In this document: positions 1-12,832 of the stretch, in pieces
Layout: each line of letters begins with the position of its first letter
Position numbering within the stretch: the stretch's first letter is position 1
DNA from: Galbula dea
Taxonomy: Eukaryota > Chordata > Aves > Piciformes > Galbulidae
Reading direction: 5' to 3'
Assembly (NCBI GenBank): GCA_013399015.1
Contig: VWZX01002867.1
Coordinates: forward strand, 1,163,368 to 1,227,367
Length of the DNA stretch: 64,000 nt
The notes under the pieces: generated by a model
The model's input: the letters and a program-made list of their open reading frames with translations, nothing else
Databases searched by the model: none
Told to the model about the DNA's origin: nothing
Translations under genes and position numbers: made by a program

Positions 1-3000
1 AAGATGCTCTGCCTTGGACATACAAATATTAAATATATGTAGAGAGGGAAGAAAATCTCATCTCTTATCAGAGTGGAGTGAAATGGTACAACCTGCAGAA
101 GGGAAAACTAGCAGCAAGAAAGATGACAGAGTTGTGTGCTTGCAGCAATGTCTATTCCATGACAGGGCAGGGTCATAGGTGATGTATTCAGATATTGACA
201 CTGCTGGAAGAGCTTGGACTGGAAGGGCTTTTCTTAACTGGCATTGAAATGAACTGGGGACACAGAAGATGAGTAGGGAAAGCAGAGCTCCCCTGGCACC
301 ACTTGAGGCTTCATGCTCTCAACATACTATGAACACTTGCTTTAGGCTGGAGTATTTTATTCTGATTTTAAAGGAACCACTCCATTAAAAACCTACCAAG
401 AACAATCCAAATCTCTCAGTTTAGGGTGTTCCACAAAAAGCCATCAGTGAGGAGACCTCCTTCTGTTACATGCATTCTCTCCTCATTGCAGATGTAGGCT
501 CACCATGCTCAAAGGCACATACTTCCAGGCTCTGTAGACATTCATATGACAAGTTACTGCTTACAGACCTGTCAGAGGTTTAGCTTTGATGATGTGACAT
601 TGGCACATGTCATCTGGAACTTCCCTGGCACTGTTTTTCTAACAATTGGCTCTTTTTTTCTCTGCTTTGACTAGCAAAAAAAGAAATGACTTGAAAAGGA
701 TCCTGACCCTGAAAGCCATTTGAGTTTTCTTCAATGTCTAGTAGATTGGCTCTGATAAAATATCTGCCCTCACACTACAAAACTTGGCTCCTGGAGAGTG
801 CTGGTGCTACCTCAGGGCTATCACTTCAAGGAAACTTAAGTACAGTGGGTGGGAGCAGGAGGATACTGCCTGCATCCAGCCTCTCCCTTCTTACCTACAA
901 GAGGGAAAGTCACATCAAATTCATTTCTCAAACCAGAAAGGTTCCCTGGACACTGTCCAGAGCTGAACTCACTTGGCTCTGACAAAAGAAAAAACAAAAC
1001 CAACAAAAAACCTCAACAAAACAGTCTGGGCTTCCAATTTATTTACAATTCAAGCTTGCTATCCTTAAAAAGCACATTACACTTGATTTCTGGCCAGCTA
1101 GGCAATATTTTCTTTCTAATTGTCATGATTTGCTCCAGCTCAACAACCCCAACAAACAGGAACTCCATTATTCATAGCAAAGGAACAGTGAGGTGCAAAC
1201 ACATCCCTCTGGCTCCTCTGGCTGCATCTTGTGGGGTGGAAAAGGGCTTTTCTGCCTGCAGACCATCACTCCTCTGCATCTAAGACATGGTCATAATTAG
1301 TCCCTTGCCCTGCAGTGATCTCCACAGCAAAAACAGTGCTCTTGAAAGCATTTCAGCTAATGCAGATCTTGCTGATAGTAACAGGATGAGAGAAATGAAG
1401 GGAGAAGGAAAAGGGTGGAAAGTGTCACTATTGATTTTAGGACTGGTCTCTGGAAGTTCAAGATATCTTAGCTTCACATCTTAAAATGGTAAGAAACCAC
1501 TGTTTTCAGGTTTGAAGTGTTCAGCACCCCAGGAGAAGAAAACCTGCGTGCTGCTGGGAAGTGAAGCAAGCACCTTTGTCCCTGGTGTTGCCATAAGCTC
1601 ATTACTCCAGCACAGCAGGGGCTGCTCCAGGGGCATCACACCTGATGCTCTTCAAATGTCTAAAACTTGAGTATTTTCCTTCCCTCCTCTGCTGCCTCCT
1701 AAGATGTCCAAGAAAAAAAGCAATAAATCATGGATAAATAGGTATTTCACCAGTGCTGGAAATGAAGATTGGTTCCCTTGGTGGAGTCCAGCAGAGGCTG
1801 GATTGAGATCTGAAAGGTGGTGGAGCCCATGGACTGTCCCTAGGTTCAGCAATGAGGGTAGGAAAAGATGAGTCAATCAATGGTTGGAGTTTCCAGCACA
1901 TAGCTGACAAAGCCAACCATGCCACCCCAGCTGACACTGTCCTAATACTGGGGGTCTCTGGATGAGACCTGCTGGGATGGTTGGTGTTAGATGTTGCACA
2001 AAGATGGGCACTTCTGCTGCAGACTCAGAGCAGCAAAATAAACTCTGCTGGTGGAAACTGCAGTGGTCTTCTATGAATAGTGACTCTCCAGCACCAGAAT
2101 CAGAGCCAATCCTTGTGCCTGAGAGGTCATGCAGATGTTTGGTGATTTGTTGTGTTTACTGGTGACTGATGAGCTTTTGACTCACCCATCACTGGAAGAA
2201 GAAGGTGACATCCTTCAGAGAATTTCCCTTGGATGTTGCTACCCATGCCACAAGGACATCCCAAAGTGGTCCTGATGGAGAAAGGGGAGGAAAAAATGGC
2301 AACTCTCTGAAGCACTGGAGCAATCTCCCCCAAAATTCCCTTCCAGGGCTGGCTGCCTCCTGAACAGCATTTTCTTCCCACTTTCTATGCTTCCAAAGGA
2401 GAATTTCTTCATGATGAATGTTTACCACTGTTTTCCTGATGCTCTAGTGAAGATGCTGGCATTAAAAGGAGAATAGCAAGTTGCTTCACTCTTCAAGTGG
2501 CCTTTCAACAGTGAGATAATGCTCTTCCCAAAAGTGCATGTTCATTGCTGCTGGGCCATGGCCAAAAGCAGCCTTCCCACTCCTTCTGGAGGTGACAACA
2601 ATGCACATGTGTGTCATTTCCTGATCTTTGTGGAAATTGATACTCACAGCTCAAAACCCCCTCCCCCCAAAAACTGATTTGGAAAAATCAACCCCTAACC
2701 CCCTCAAAGCCTCCACCTTTCAGATTGCTTCACTTCTATGTCAAGTGCCTCCACGCGTCTTGTTCTCCACTGCCAAAGCCATGTCCTCTCCTCAAATGAC
2801 TCAGCCCCATGTTGTCCTGCTGGTCCTCATGGGAGGGAATGGGAGCTGGCTTAGCAGTGGGGCAGGGATGTCTCACAGCCCCTAGGGATGGTGCCCACCT
2901 CCTGTGCTTGGCATCTCCCTGGGGTTCTCCAGGGAATTGTTTCTAGTTCGATAACAATGCTTTAACCTTAAAAAAATCCCTACATTATCAAAATACATCT

Positions 3001-3683
3001 AGGCAGGGCTCTATATCCCTGACACACCATGCAGACAGGCACATGTTAGAGTCATCCTGGACATCCTGCATCCAAGATTACCCTGAGGCTCTTTGCTCTT
3101 GGACCTTCTTCAAGCATACACTCAGCTGGGAGTAAATCCGCCTCACTACGGCACAATATTTGGGCTGTTGAAGAGAAGCTACATCTAGTTTTCCATGCTG
3201 CTACTAGAAGGGTTTTTTTGGGGAAAAGAAAACTGTATGTGGCTATTTTGGGGGTGCATTGCACTCCTGGAAATGGTCCATGTAGTAGGAGCCTGAAGAA
3301 GGAAGGCTTGAACCTCTTCCACTTAGTCTGTCTTGTACCGCTGCGTTTTGGCAGAGCACGGAACAAATGAGTGGCAGTGTCTCGTAAACAAGCTTAAGGT
3401 AAACATTATCTGCATCTAGATCCTGATTTATAATGTATGTGCCTCAGTTCAAAATTTACTTGGATTGCCCCCAGTGTTTTAAATAGTGCTATTAAGAAAG
3501 TAACTTCTTAGGAAAACTCAGGCTGTTTTTAGCCCAGACATACAATTAGGGGAATTAGTAACGTGATACGTCATGTTCAAGAACACCCAGATACAGTGGT
3601 CAGAAACCTCATGCAATCCTCTGGAAGGAGATTTTGCTCACAGCATATGTGAATGTTCTCTTTCCAAACCTCCTCATTCTCAC
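1..3683. other. unique non-coding DNA, no gene seen
   Basis: About 3.7 kb of CpG-poor unique sequence. There are only short chance open frames (the longest near 849-1283) and small homopolymer runs. No CR1 piece, RNA gene or convincing exon is visible. Confidence 0.6.
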
Positions 3684-3767
3684 CAAGAAGTCATTTGACC
3701 GCTCAGCCAGTGCACTGCTGAGCTTGGAGTGCTCTGAGGATGAGGCCATGGGTTCATTGTCCTTCTT
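3684..3767 (-). other. candidate minus-strand coding exon (84 nt), unrecognised
   Basis: Read on the minus strand, a pyrimidine-rich acceptor ending in CCCCTCAG lies just before 3767, and a donor (TTG|GTGAGA) follows 3684. The enclosed 84 nt are exactly 28 codons with no stop, starting KKDNEPMASSSEHS and ending ERSNDFL. The frame stays open past the donor for 25 more codons to a stop near 3609, so a read-through terminal exon is an alternative. The peptide is rich in serine and charged residues and matches no family I recognise. A minus-strand CR1 fragment begins about 35 bp away on the acceptor side. Splice-like pairs enclosing short open frames arise often by chance, so this is a weak candidate resting on the good acceptor and the protein-like composition. 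Confidence 0.12.
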
Positions 3768-3803
3768 CTGAGGGGTGAAAAGGGGTAATGAAAGGGTCTT
3801 CAA

Positions 3804-4088
3804 AATCATAGAAACATAGAAAGGCCCAGGTTGGAAGGGACCTTAAAGATCATCTAGTCCTCTCTGGAGCTTTCTCATCTCCAGGCTGACCAGCCCCAAC
3901 TCTGTCATCCTGTCCTCCCAGAGGAGAGGTTCCAGCCTTCAGATCATTTTTGTGGTGTCCCCTGGACCCACTCCACCAGGTCCATGTGTCTCTTGTCCTG
4001 AGGACTTCAGGTTTGGAACCAGCACTGCAGGTGAGGTCTCCTCGGAGCAGAGCAGAGGCAGAACCCCCTCCCCTGACTGCTGGCCTCA
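3804..4088 (-). mobile_element. CR1 LINE fragment with internal deletion
   Basis: On the minus strand this is the 3' part of a CR1 non-LTR retrotransposon. The plus strand opens with the tail (ATCATAGAAACATAGAAAGG), then GGTTGGAAGGGACCTTAAAG, then jumps directly to the part that reads CAGGCTGACCAGCCCCAACT. The usual 200 or more bases between them are missing, so the copy is internally deleted. It ends near 4088 inside the reverse-transcriptase C-terminal region. No intact frame remains. Confidence 0.9.
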
Positions 4089-4599
4089 GAATGTTCACAC
4101 CCACAGAGGCATGAGGAAACTGTGGTGATGTGGTTGGGAAGTAGACCTTGTGATTCACAACTCTCTCCTCAAAAGCATGCAGGTGAGATTAGGGTTTGGT
4201 TCATGCTCCTTGCATGGGTTGTTTTGAGTGGTTTAGTCTGAGACAGGACTGACACTATCTTGGACAGGACAGTCCACTGTGACCTTTTGGACAGGGTTTG
4301 AAGGTACATGACACAGCACTGGGTTTGGAGAGCATCACCATGACTTTGAAATAGGCTTCCTGCACCAGAAGAGTAAATCCTATAACACATAAGCCCCCAA
4401 ACTCTAGGGCAAGCCTTGGCACATACTCCTGTTTTCAGACCTAAATGAAGGGGTAAAAGTCAGGTGGGACAGGTCAGAGCAAAGAGAACACTGACTCTCC
4501 TGTAGCTCCTGCCACCATGACACGTGGTCTTGCACCATCTCCCTAACTTCTCCTGCCATCAGGACCCTGCCTACTCTTGGGACCATGGAAAATTCCAGA

Positions 4600-4621
4600 A
4601 AACAACAACAACAACAACAAA
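4600..4621 (+). repeat. (CAA)n microsatellite
   Basis: Seven uninterrupted CAA units followed by a G. Confidence 0.95.
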
Positions 4622-5209
4622 GCAGCAAAATCTCTCCATCCTTGCTTCCTTCCAAGAGTTTCAGAAACTCCAGCTGAATTTCACAAAATCAGGAGGTTTT
4701 TGGCTAGTTTGCCTAAGCCAGAGTCCAAATTTTTGGTTGCTGAACCAAGCCTTGAGACAAGCCACTGAGGTTTCTGTATCACTAGCAACAATCTTTGCTT
4801 TGCATTTTGTTTTGGTTTAGGTCTGCAGTCCTGGTAAATGCTGACCTGATCCTGCTCCATGGACATATGTGAGGACAGCTAAGAGGATTGGAACCTTCTC
4901 AGTCATAGCTGCGACCGACAGAGAATCCTGCAACAAATCCTGGAAAATATGAGCAAGCTACCAAAGCAGGGGGAAAAAGGGATCCAAAATAGGGTGGGTT
5001 TTTCTTTTTAGTTCCCTTAAGAAAGAATGCATTATCTGGAAATCCCACTTTATAGTTTGGAATTTGGGTTTGTGTTCCTTTCTTTCAGTGACCTCTTCGG
5101 AATAAAGAGCAACTGCAGAAACCCTTGACCAAAGCAACAGCAGTGGGTGGCAAATTCCTCCCTTACCACAAATATCCTTCCAGACTTGACAGTCCAGATT
5201 GCAAACATG

Positions 5210-5232
5210 GTTGTTGTTGTTGTTGTTGTTTG
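5210..5232 (+). repeat. (GTT)n microsatellite
   Basis: Seven uninterrupted GTT units. It is the reverse complement of the (CAA)n tract about 590 bp to the left. Confidence 0.95.
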
Positions 5233-5510
5233 TGTATCTCATCCTTAATCAGTCTCCAAGAAGGGCAGGAACCATCAGCTTGCTGGTTTCTCGATCCAAA
5301 ACGATTGCCTTCTGCTTCTCTTCTCATTGCAGCATGCAATGGCCAAAGTTGTTCTGCTCCCTAGGAATGGTTATGATCCCTCTCTGTAAGCCAAAGGTCA
5401 GGTTAGCTAATGCTATTGGTTACCTTCTGGAGCAGTTCTGTAGAATTGAGGTTTCCACAGCAAATGTGGGTTTCTCACCTGGTGGATTTGTCTAGACCAG
5501 GTGAAGTTAA

Positions 5511-5956
5511 ATCTGCTGGAGCAGGTCCCGAGGAAGCCACAACACTGATCTGAGGGCTGGAACCTCTCTGCTGTGAGGACAGGCTGAGAGAGTTGGGGTT
5601 GTTCAGCCTGGAGAAGAGAAGGCTCCAGGGAGACCTTCTTACAGCCTTTCAGTACTTAAAGGGGGTTAGAAGAAAGGTGGGGACTGGACAAAGGGTGATG
5701 GTTTTAAACTAAAAGAGGGAGATTTAGATTACATTGAAGGAAGAAACTGTTGATGCTGAGGGTGGTAAGACAGTGTGCCAGGTTGCCCAGAGAGGTGGGA
5801 GATGTCCCATCCCTGTAAACATTCCAGGTCAGGTTGTTCTGGGCTCTGAGCAACCTGATCTTGTTGGACATGTCCCTGCTGACTGCAGAGGGATTGGATT
5901 AGATGACCTTGAAAGATCCCTTCCAACCCAAACCATTCCATGATTCTATGATTCTA
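5511..5956 (+). mobile_element. CR1 LINE 3' fragment
   Basis: This reads in the CR1 sense direction from CTGCTGGAGCAGGTC through TGATCTGAGGGCTGGAACC and TTGGGGTTGTTCAGCCTGG to GGATTAGATGACCTTGAAAG, and ends in the octamer tail ATGATTCTATGATTCTA. It covers the last part of the reverse-transcriptase frame plus the 3' UTR, 5'-truncated as is usual for CR1. It belongs to the copies sharing a GAGAGGTGGGAGATGTCCC stretch. Frames are broken. Confidence 0.95.
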
Positions 5957-7133
5957 AGTGCCTAGTCACTTCTTTATTTTAAACTTCAAGTTCTTGGATG
6001 TTGATATCTCAGCCAGGGAGATATTTCTACCCAAGGAGAAGGATCCATATCCTCCCAAAAGATGTATTTGTACCTCCAGCCATGCACAGCCCCATTGATT
6101 TAGTACATAGAAACATTTCTGCAGCTGGGGTCTTGCACCATAAACTGTGGCAGGGAAGACTCTTGCCAGACATTCCCACAACACACAGCATGCTTGGGGC
6201 CTGATTTGTGCTGGGATTTTTTGTAGTGCATAAAACCATCAACCTTCCCCAAGTGACACAGCCCTGGTTGAAGACCTGTTGGGTCTGGTGTCAGCCCACA
6301 ACATCTCATCTTTACTACCAGACTCTTATGTCACAGAAAGCATCCTCCACTTCCACTCACAGATGTGCTTCTGCACAATGTCAAAGCTTGTCCTTGAAAA
6401 AGTTGTTGCTGCAGAATAACAGCCAAGGAGAGCAGCAGTTTATGGCATGAGCTGCAACCCAGCTCTCCTTCCATGCCCTGTTGTGTGCAACTCAAGTGCA
6501 CTTTGACTTCAAACTTGGGATATTAGCACATAATGAACCTGGTCTGAGACTAATGCAAAGCTGCTCAGTGAGGGCCAAGTGAATGTGACTGAAGGGGAAA
6601 TAACTTCACAGAGCATTAGGTTGTTGCTTAACTTGGGATTTTACTGGAGGTGGATGTTTTTTTTCTTTCTATTTGCAGATTCCCCTTGATTTGGAAAGTC
6701 TCTGTTCTGGCTTCTCTTTGAGGGTTTCAGGTTGAATCTGGACAGTTAAAAATGTAACAGGATGTGTGTTGTCCTCAGCTCTTCCCTTCCAGGCTCTACT
6801 GCATTCACTGGAGTTTGTGGAGAGAAGAGTTTTCAGCTTAACGACCACTCTCTGCAGTCATTTGTCCACCTGATTTCAAGAGTGTCTTGGCCCTGCCCTG
6901 CAGCTGCTGTAATCCCTCATCCTTAGCAAAACTCTGGCTTTACCCAGCTCTCAGGTGGTGTCCTGGGAGTTATTACTTTTTTGGATAACAGGCAATCACA
7001 TTCAGCACAATCATTTATTTTCTTAGGGGACATCATACCTTCATGGTCCCACAACTGAGTGGGAAGCATGATCTCCTCCCCAAGCACTAAAGCTTTCCAA
7101 GTACAACATCACTGCTTGCTTTAATAAGCATCA
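5957..7133. other. unique non-coding DNA
   Basis: No gene seen. One strong acceptor-like site (T-rich tract then TTTGCAG) ends at 6678, but no matching donor or sustained frame follows it. Confidence 0.6.
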
Positions 7134-7411
7134 AAGAATCCTAGAACCATAGAATGGTTTGGGTTGGAAAGGACCTCTGAAGGTCATCTACTCCCATGCC
7201 TCCAATGCAGGGACATCTCCAACTAGATCAGGTTGCTCACAGACCCAAACTACCTGACCTAGAATGGTTCCAGGGATGGGACATCTCCTACCTCTCTGGA
7301 CAACCTGGGGAAAGGGTCTCACCACCCTCAACATGAAGAATTTCTTTCAAACCATCACCCCTTGTCCTGTCCCAGCAGCTCCTGCTAAAAGGTCTCTCCC
7401 CATCTTTCTTA
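7134..7411 (-). mobile_element. CR1 LINE 3' fragment
   Basis: Minus-oriented CR1. The plus strand starts with the tail (ACCATAGAATGGTTTGGGTT), continues through GGGACATCTCCAACTAGATC, and ends at TCTCCCCATCTTTCTTAA. It contains 3' UTR and the end of the RT frame only. It shares the 3' end of the copies at 5.5 and 9.3 kb. Confidence 0.95.
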
Positions 7412-9314
7412 AGTCATACTTGCTACAATGAAATAACCACTGATGTGATTCATAGATCTCTGTAGCAAGGAAAAGCCTGGATTTTTCAGGGCAAGGAGAA
7501 GAATTTTACACCAGCCAATGGAATCACTTAATTTCACTGTCTAAAATAGCCAGAGACTTCTCCTTGGTCTGGTGCAAGTGCTGTGAATTGTCTTTAGGAG
7601 AGCATCTCCACCTTTGCTTGCTGTGAGAACACATAACCCCATGAAATCAGGAGTCTTCCAGTAAGTCACATCCTTTCCCTCTTGCCTATTTGTCCTCCTG
7701 TTCTGGATCAGCACAGCCCTGTGATGCTTGAGATATGATGTCTTCATCTCCAAAGAGGCACCTTGGAACTCCCCAGCCACTAGCAGCAAACAGGTCTCTG
7801 CCCTCAGCTCTCCTCCTGCTTTGGGGAAGCCTTCTGGAAGGCTCCAGTATCAACACCCCAATGCTGAGAGCTGGCAACTTCTGTCAGGCAGAAAAGAATC
7901 CAAACTGTGCTGGGCATCCTCAACATGTTCCCATGCCAGAGACAAGCCAGGATGCTCTGCCTCCTGTGTACCTTGAGGGAAAGGGCTGGTCCCCACTCAG
8001 TGCTGGTCATCAGCAGTGGGTGACAGCATCCCACTCTGACAGAGGTGTGGAAGAGCTGTGTTAGCTCTTCTGCCAGTTCAGCCCTTTGTTGTTGTTGTTT
8101 TCCATGAGAGCATGATATGTTTATCTAGCTTTGATTTTGATTCTTTGCTTTGTAGCTGAATGAACTGATTATTGCTTTCATCTGCTTGCCTCTGAAGGTT
8201 GAGATCAAGCCTAAAGAATCAAATTGGATGGGAGTGTGTGTATGTATTTGGAATTAATAGGTTGCACACTGAAAGCTGTGGGGTCCCAAAAGAACATGTA
8301 AAGAGAAAATGCTCTCAAACAAGGTCTTTATTTTGGTTCAACCTCAACAATTTCCTGGGAAGTAGAAGTGGTGATATAATATGGGGCAGATCAAACCAAA
8401 CTCTTAATTCTTCTGCTTCTCCTGCCAAATGTCATCCCCTTAAGATGTGCTTTTCTCCATCTGGCAATTTTGGCTTCTTTACATTCCCTCTAAGTCTTTG
8501 GACCTTTTTGCTAAAAATGTTTGTGATATGACTCAGAATAACAAACAAAACATGCAAGGCCTTCCTTGAGTGGAGCACAATACTGGCAATAAATGGAGCT
8601 GGATCAACCAGAGGATTTTATAGGGACCCCACAAAACCCAGAGGAGAGACAGAACTCATCAACCAGTGCTTCACTTGACTGTTATATTTTATTTAGAGAA
8701 ATCAGAACTGGTTTTCAGTAAAGTTAGAACTTTTCCCATGTTTTCACCAAAGCAAACAGAAAGCAGGTGTGTGCTGAAAGACTTTTGGCCACAGAGAGAA
8801 GTGCTTGCAGTTAATGGGCTCAAGTTTGCTTTTAGTTGTGTCAAGGCAAGGTTTGCCATTCCCTTGGAAGAGAGAAGGCATGGACACCTGCAGAGTTACA
8901 GGATTCCTTAGGGAAGCAAGGGAAAGATGTGCAAAGGTACTTTTCTGGTAGTCTGTGTATTTTAAGGCTTGTCACAATCCCCATCCAAAGCCTTTGCAGT
9001 GTAAAATGATGTTCTGCTGCCTGAAATGTTGTTCCAATAAAAATGGAGCTTTTCTTTGCATTGAAATATATTTATTTCTGGAGAACAATAAAGAAAATGC
9101 AGTTCTGTTTTCCAGTAACCCTCCTCAGCCCCTTTCTGGTGGCATTTTGGGTTTTGGGGGTTTTTTTGAGTCAATGCTTGGGTTTATTGCTGTGATGGAA
9201 GGTGGGCACATTCAGAGCTGGGGAAGTTTTTCCCTGGTTTTGAGTTTCCTCCTGGGAATTTCCTCCTTTGTCCTGTAAGAGTCCATTTCCTACTGTTTTC
9301 CATACATGCTCAGG
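7412..9314. other. unique non-coding DNA
   Basis: No gene seen. It has a short (GTT)n run near 8085-8101 and a G/T run near 9150-9167. Open frames of about 110 codons here look like chance. Confidence 0.6.
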
Positions 9315-9827
9315 ACATCCTGCACCTGGGGCAAGGCAATCCCCAGTATCAATACATACTGGGAGATGAAGGGATGGAGAGCAGCCCCAAGGAGAAGGAC
9401 TTGGGGGTGCTGGTGCCTGAAAAGCTGGCCATGAGCTGGCAATGAATGCTCACAGCCCAGAAGCCAGCCATCTCCTGGACTGCATCCCCAGCAGCATGGC
9501 CAGCAGGGCAGGGAGGGGATTTTGCCCCTGCTCTGTTCTGGGGAGACCTCACCTGCAGTGCTGGGGCCAGCTCTGGAGTCCTCAACACAGGAGAGACATG
9601 GACCTGGGGGAGAGAGTTCAGAGGACACCACAAAAATGATCTGAGGGCTGGAACCTCTCCTCTGTGAGGAGAGAGATGTCCCATCCCTGGAACCATTCCA
9701 GGTCAGGTTGTCTGGGGCTGTGAGCAACCTGATCTAGTTGGAGATGTCCCTGCTGTCTGCAAGAAGGTTGGAGTAAATGAGCTTAAAATGTCCATTCCCA
9801 CCCAATCCATTCCATGATTCTATGATC
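9315..9827 (+). mobile_element. CR1 LINE fragment, RT C-terminus plus 3' UTR, internally deleted
   Basis: Sense-oriented CR1 entering further upstream than most copies here. It contains decayed codons of the reverse-transcriptase C-terminus (GCATCCCCAGCAGCATGGCC, then CTCTGGAGTCCTCAACACAG). At about 9665 the sequence jumps from the CTGAGGGCTGGAACCTCTCC part straight to GAGATGTCCCATCCCTGGAA, so the middle of the 3' end is missing. The tail is TTCCATGATTCTATGATC. No intact protein can be made. Confidence 0.93.
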
Positions 9828-10983
9828 ACCATCATTGCCATGACCACCTAAGGATGCAGACCTGAAACCAGAGGCAGTATTTATTTATTCTGGGGGGACA
9901 AATGAGCAGAGAGGTGTGAGCAGAGCTGTTGGCAGGCAGAGCACAGCTCCCTGATGATGGACAGCATGGCTGAGGGCAGGCACGCAGCAGAGCCTCTGCT
10001 TTGTGCCAACCCCTTCACAGCCCTCTCCAGAGCACCTCTGAGCTGCTGAGGGATGGCTGAGCCAACACATCTTAATGCACAGAAATCCAGAGTGTTTAGA
10101 GCCTCCTGTATCCATGACCATAAAAGTACAGCAATTCCATGAGAGTGAATGCCTTATCCCTGTGCCTTGCTGGGGAGAAGTTGCCAGTTGGGCACTTGGC
10201 AGCCAATGCCTGACAGGGCCAGTAAAAGCCATTTGTCAGGGAGGAGCAGATTTAATCCTTGTTTATAGAAATCCTAATGCCTTCCCCCCCAAGGCAAATG
10301 GCTCTTTCTAGTGTGCTCAAAGGGAGAGCCAAGATCAAGGGCAGAGATGGCATCGAGCTGGTACTGCAGCCACTGAATGGGGTGATGTCAGGGGTCAGGG
10401 AGCTCTGCAGAAATCCCCTTCCAAAACTCAACCTCCCAAAGCAGATGGTGGCTTCTCCCAGACAGAAGGACCACTGGCCTTTCCTGTCTCACTCCTGTCC
10501 TCCTGACATGGTCATCCCTTCAGGGCAGGAGGTGTCACCTCTTTAATGTCCCTCCTGCAAGGGATCCTTTTCCTCTCTGTGGAAGAGGCAGGACAAGACC
10601 TGGCTTCTAGCCCTCCCAGTCTTTTGGGAATATCTAGTGCAAACAGTGGAGCTGAAATGCTCCAGAAGTAGAAAAAGAGGCTGCTTTCCACTGCCATGGT
10701 ATGGCATTTATTAAGGAAAGCCCTGGGACATGAGGAAGGAAGAGCAGCTGTGTTGCAGTGCTTTGGAAGGCTTTATTTACCTGAAGGCTGAAAAGCTCTG
10801 CACCATGCATGATCTCAGCTGTGTAATGGGTTGCAAAAGAGCTGCCTTGCCCAGGTGAATGGCTAAAAATGGTGGGTTTTAGCCATCACACATGGTGCAG
10901 AGATTGCTCGAGCACAAGCCCATCCTGGGGACTGCTACCATAGAGTGCAGCTGGGAAACGTCTCAGTTTCCCTATGTTCCATC
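9828..10983. other. unique non-coding DNA
   Basis: No gene, repeat or convincing regulatory signal seen apart from a short C run near 10285. Confidence 0.6.
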
Positions 10984-11320
10984 CATAGAATCATAGAATG
11001 GTTTGGGTTGGAAGGGACCTTTCCAGGTCACCTTGTCTAACACCCCTACAGTCAGCAGGGACATCTCCAACTAGATCAGGTTGCTGAAAGCCCCTGACAA
11101 CCTGACCTGGAATGGTTCCAGGGCTGATGAAAGGACACAAGAAGTTTTCCCTGGAGCTTTCCCTTCTCCTGGCTGAACAACCCCAATTCTTTCAGCCTCT
11201 CCTAACAGCAGAGGGTTTCCAACTCTCAGATCACTTTTGTGGCCTCCTCTGGACCTGCTGCAACAGGTCCATGTCTTTCCTGTGCTGATGACTCCAGAGC
11301 TGGACACAATACTCCATATT
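10984..11320 (-). mobile_element. CR1 LINE fragment with internal deletion
   Basis: Minus-oriented CR1. The plus strand begins ATAGAATCATAGAATGGTTT. After ACCTGGAATGGTTCCAGGGC it jumps to the CCCTGGAGCTTTCCCTTCTC part and runs to CCAGAGCTGGACACAATACT. The bases between the two parts are missing, as in the copies at 3.8 and 9.3 kb but with a different junction. Confidence 0.93.
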
Positions 11321-12692
11321 TTACTTCTTATGTGTTGCTCAGGAACTAGGACTGCCTGGCTGAAGATACCTACATCCTTCAAGCAGGGACCTCATAAACC
11401 ACTGACAAGGCATAAGTGGAGATCAATTTTCTCATGGCTGACAGCCAGGCAGGTTCTGGAGTGCCCTTGTGTAACCCAATACCTTCCTTCCAGACCCATT
11501 TCCCCCTTCTCACCTTTAGAACTTGTATTGTTTAGTATAACTGGATTATTGATAATCCTGGAGTTTAACCACATCTCTGTGAAGTCTCATGTATCAGGTG
11601 TGTAAGAATTTACACAGACAGCTAAACCATCCTGTTTGCCCATAAACTCCTGCTAGAAACAGGAGGAATGTTTAAACACTGTGAAACCCAACCAGATCTT
11701 CAAACCACTGCTTTCTAAGCCCTTGGGTAGATGGACATTAACCAGAAGTGGTGGGGATGGAGTGTGAGAACCTAAATTGGTCAGATGAGGAGTAGAAATG
11801 CTCCAGCTTGGTTCAAATGTGAGGGGCTGATCCACAGCTGCCCTGAGGAGTAAGATGAGGGCTACACTTAACAGCACTGAAGCCTTGCTGGAGTCTATCT
11901 TATGATCCTGGATACTTCTTTCCTCCCCTGCAGGTTTATAGACATGCAATTACTTACTGGCCTTGATTGCTCTTGTTTTGGGCAGATTTATTGCACTTCA
12001 CTCTGGGTGGATGTGAGCTCTTTTCCTGTGGAGAAATCAAAGACAAGGAAAGCAAGTCTGCAAGCCAAGCCAGCTCCATCAGGAAGAGAAACTACACTGG
12101 GATCTGCTCGATGGCTGTTGATCTGTAGACGTTTGTCTGATGGGACTGGAAGGGCTCCAGCATTATGATCTGAACAGGAATGCTGCTAGGAGAAAAAGTA
12201 AGGAATCATGTTGGGTGTTTTTGTGTCAGAGATGTTGCTTGGAGGTTCCAGGGCTTGTCCTGCCTGGTCTGCATCTCACAGAGGTTCCCAATCCATCCCA
12301 TTTGCTCGTTCATTGTATTGCACCACTTCTTGTTCATTCCTGCTGGAAATTAGACTCTGCCATCCTGTCTGTATAATGACATGATAAGTGAATCACAGGA
12401 GCTCTATCATGTGAAAGGGTTTTGAAAAGACAGAAAAAATGGTGCTCACAGACTACAGAAATCAGATTTTTTTCCTTAATTGAGGAATTAGGAAGAGGAG
12501 ATGGGAAAGCAAAACCAAAAAGGGCAGTTGTAACTGAATCTGTAGGGTTTGGCCAAGGGATTCATGATCTGAGGGATGCTTACCTGTTGCCACACTCATG
12601 GAATGTATTTCCTTTCCCTGATACAGGACTTTGTTGAGGTTGATTTGGCTCTCAGTGTGCAGCTAAATTGCGCTTTAAAATGGTGATAGTAG
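11321..12692. other. unique non-coding DNA
   Basis: No gene or named repeat seen. It holds only short chance frames. Confidence 0.6.
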
Positions 12693-12832
12693 AGTCATAG
12701 AATCATTCTGGTTGGAAAAGCTCTCTGAGATCATGGAGTCCAACCATCCACCCAACACTCCCATGCTCACCACTAACCCATGGCCCCAAGCACCACATCT
12801 GCACATTTTCTGAACTCTTCCAGGGATGATGA
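12693..12832 (-). mobile_element. CR1 LINE 3' end, short older fragment
   Basis: Minus-oriented 3' UTR piece. It runs from GTCATAGAATCATTCTGGTT through TCATGGAGTCCAACCATCCA to CTTCCAGGGATGATGA. Its 3' type differs from that at 5.5 kb and resembles the copies at 14.3, 40.2, 46.4 and 47.9 kb. Confidence 0.88.

Larger units (their letters stand above)
4089..5510. other. unique non-coding DNA with two triplet microsatellites
   Basis: No gene seen. It contains the (CAA)n and (GTT)n tracts listed separately. They are complementary to one another and about 590 bp apart. The rest is ordinary CpG-poor sequence. Confidence 0.6.
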
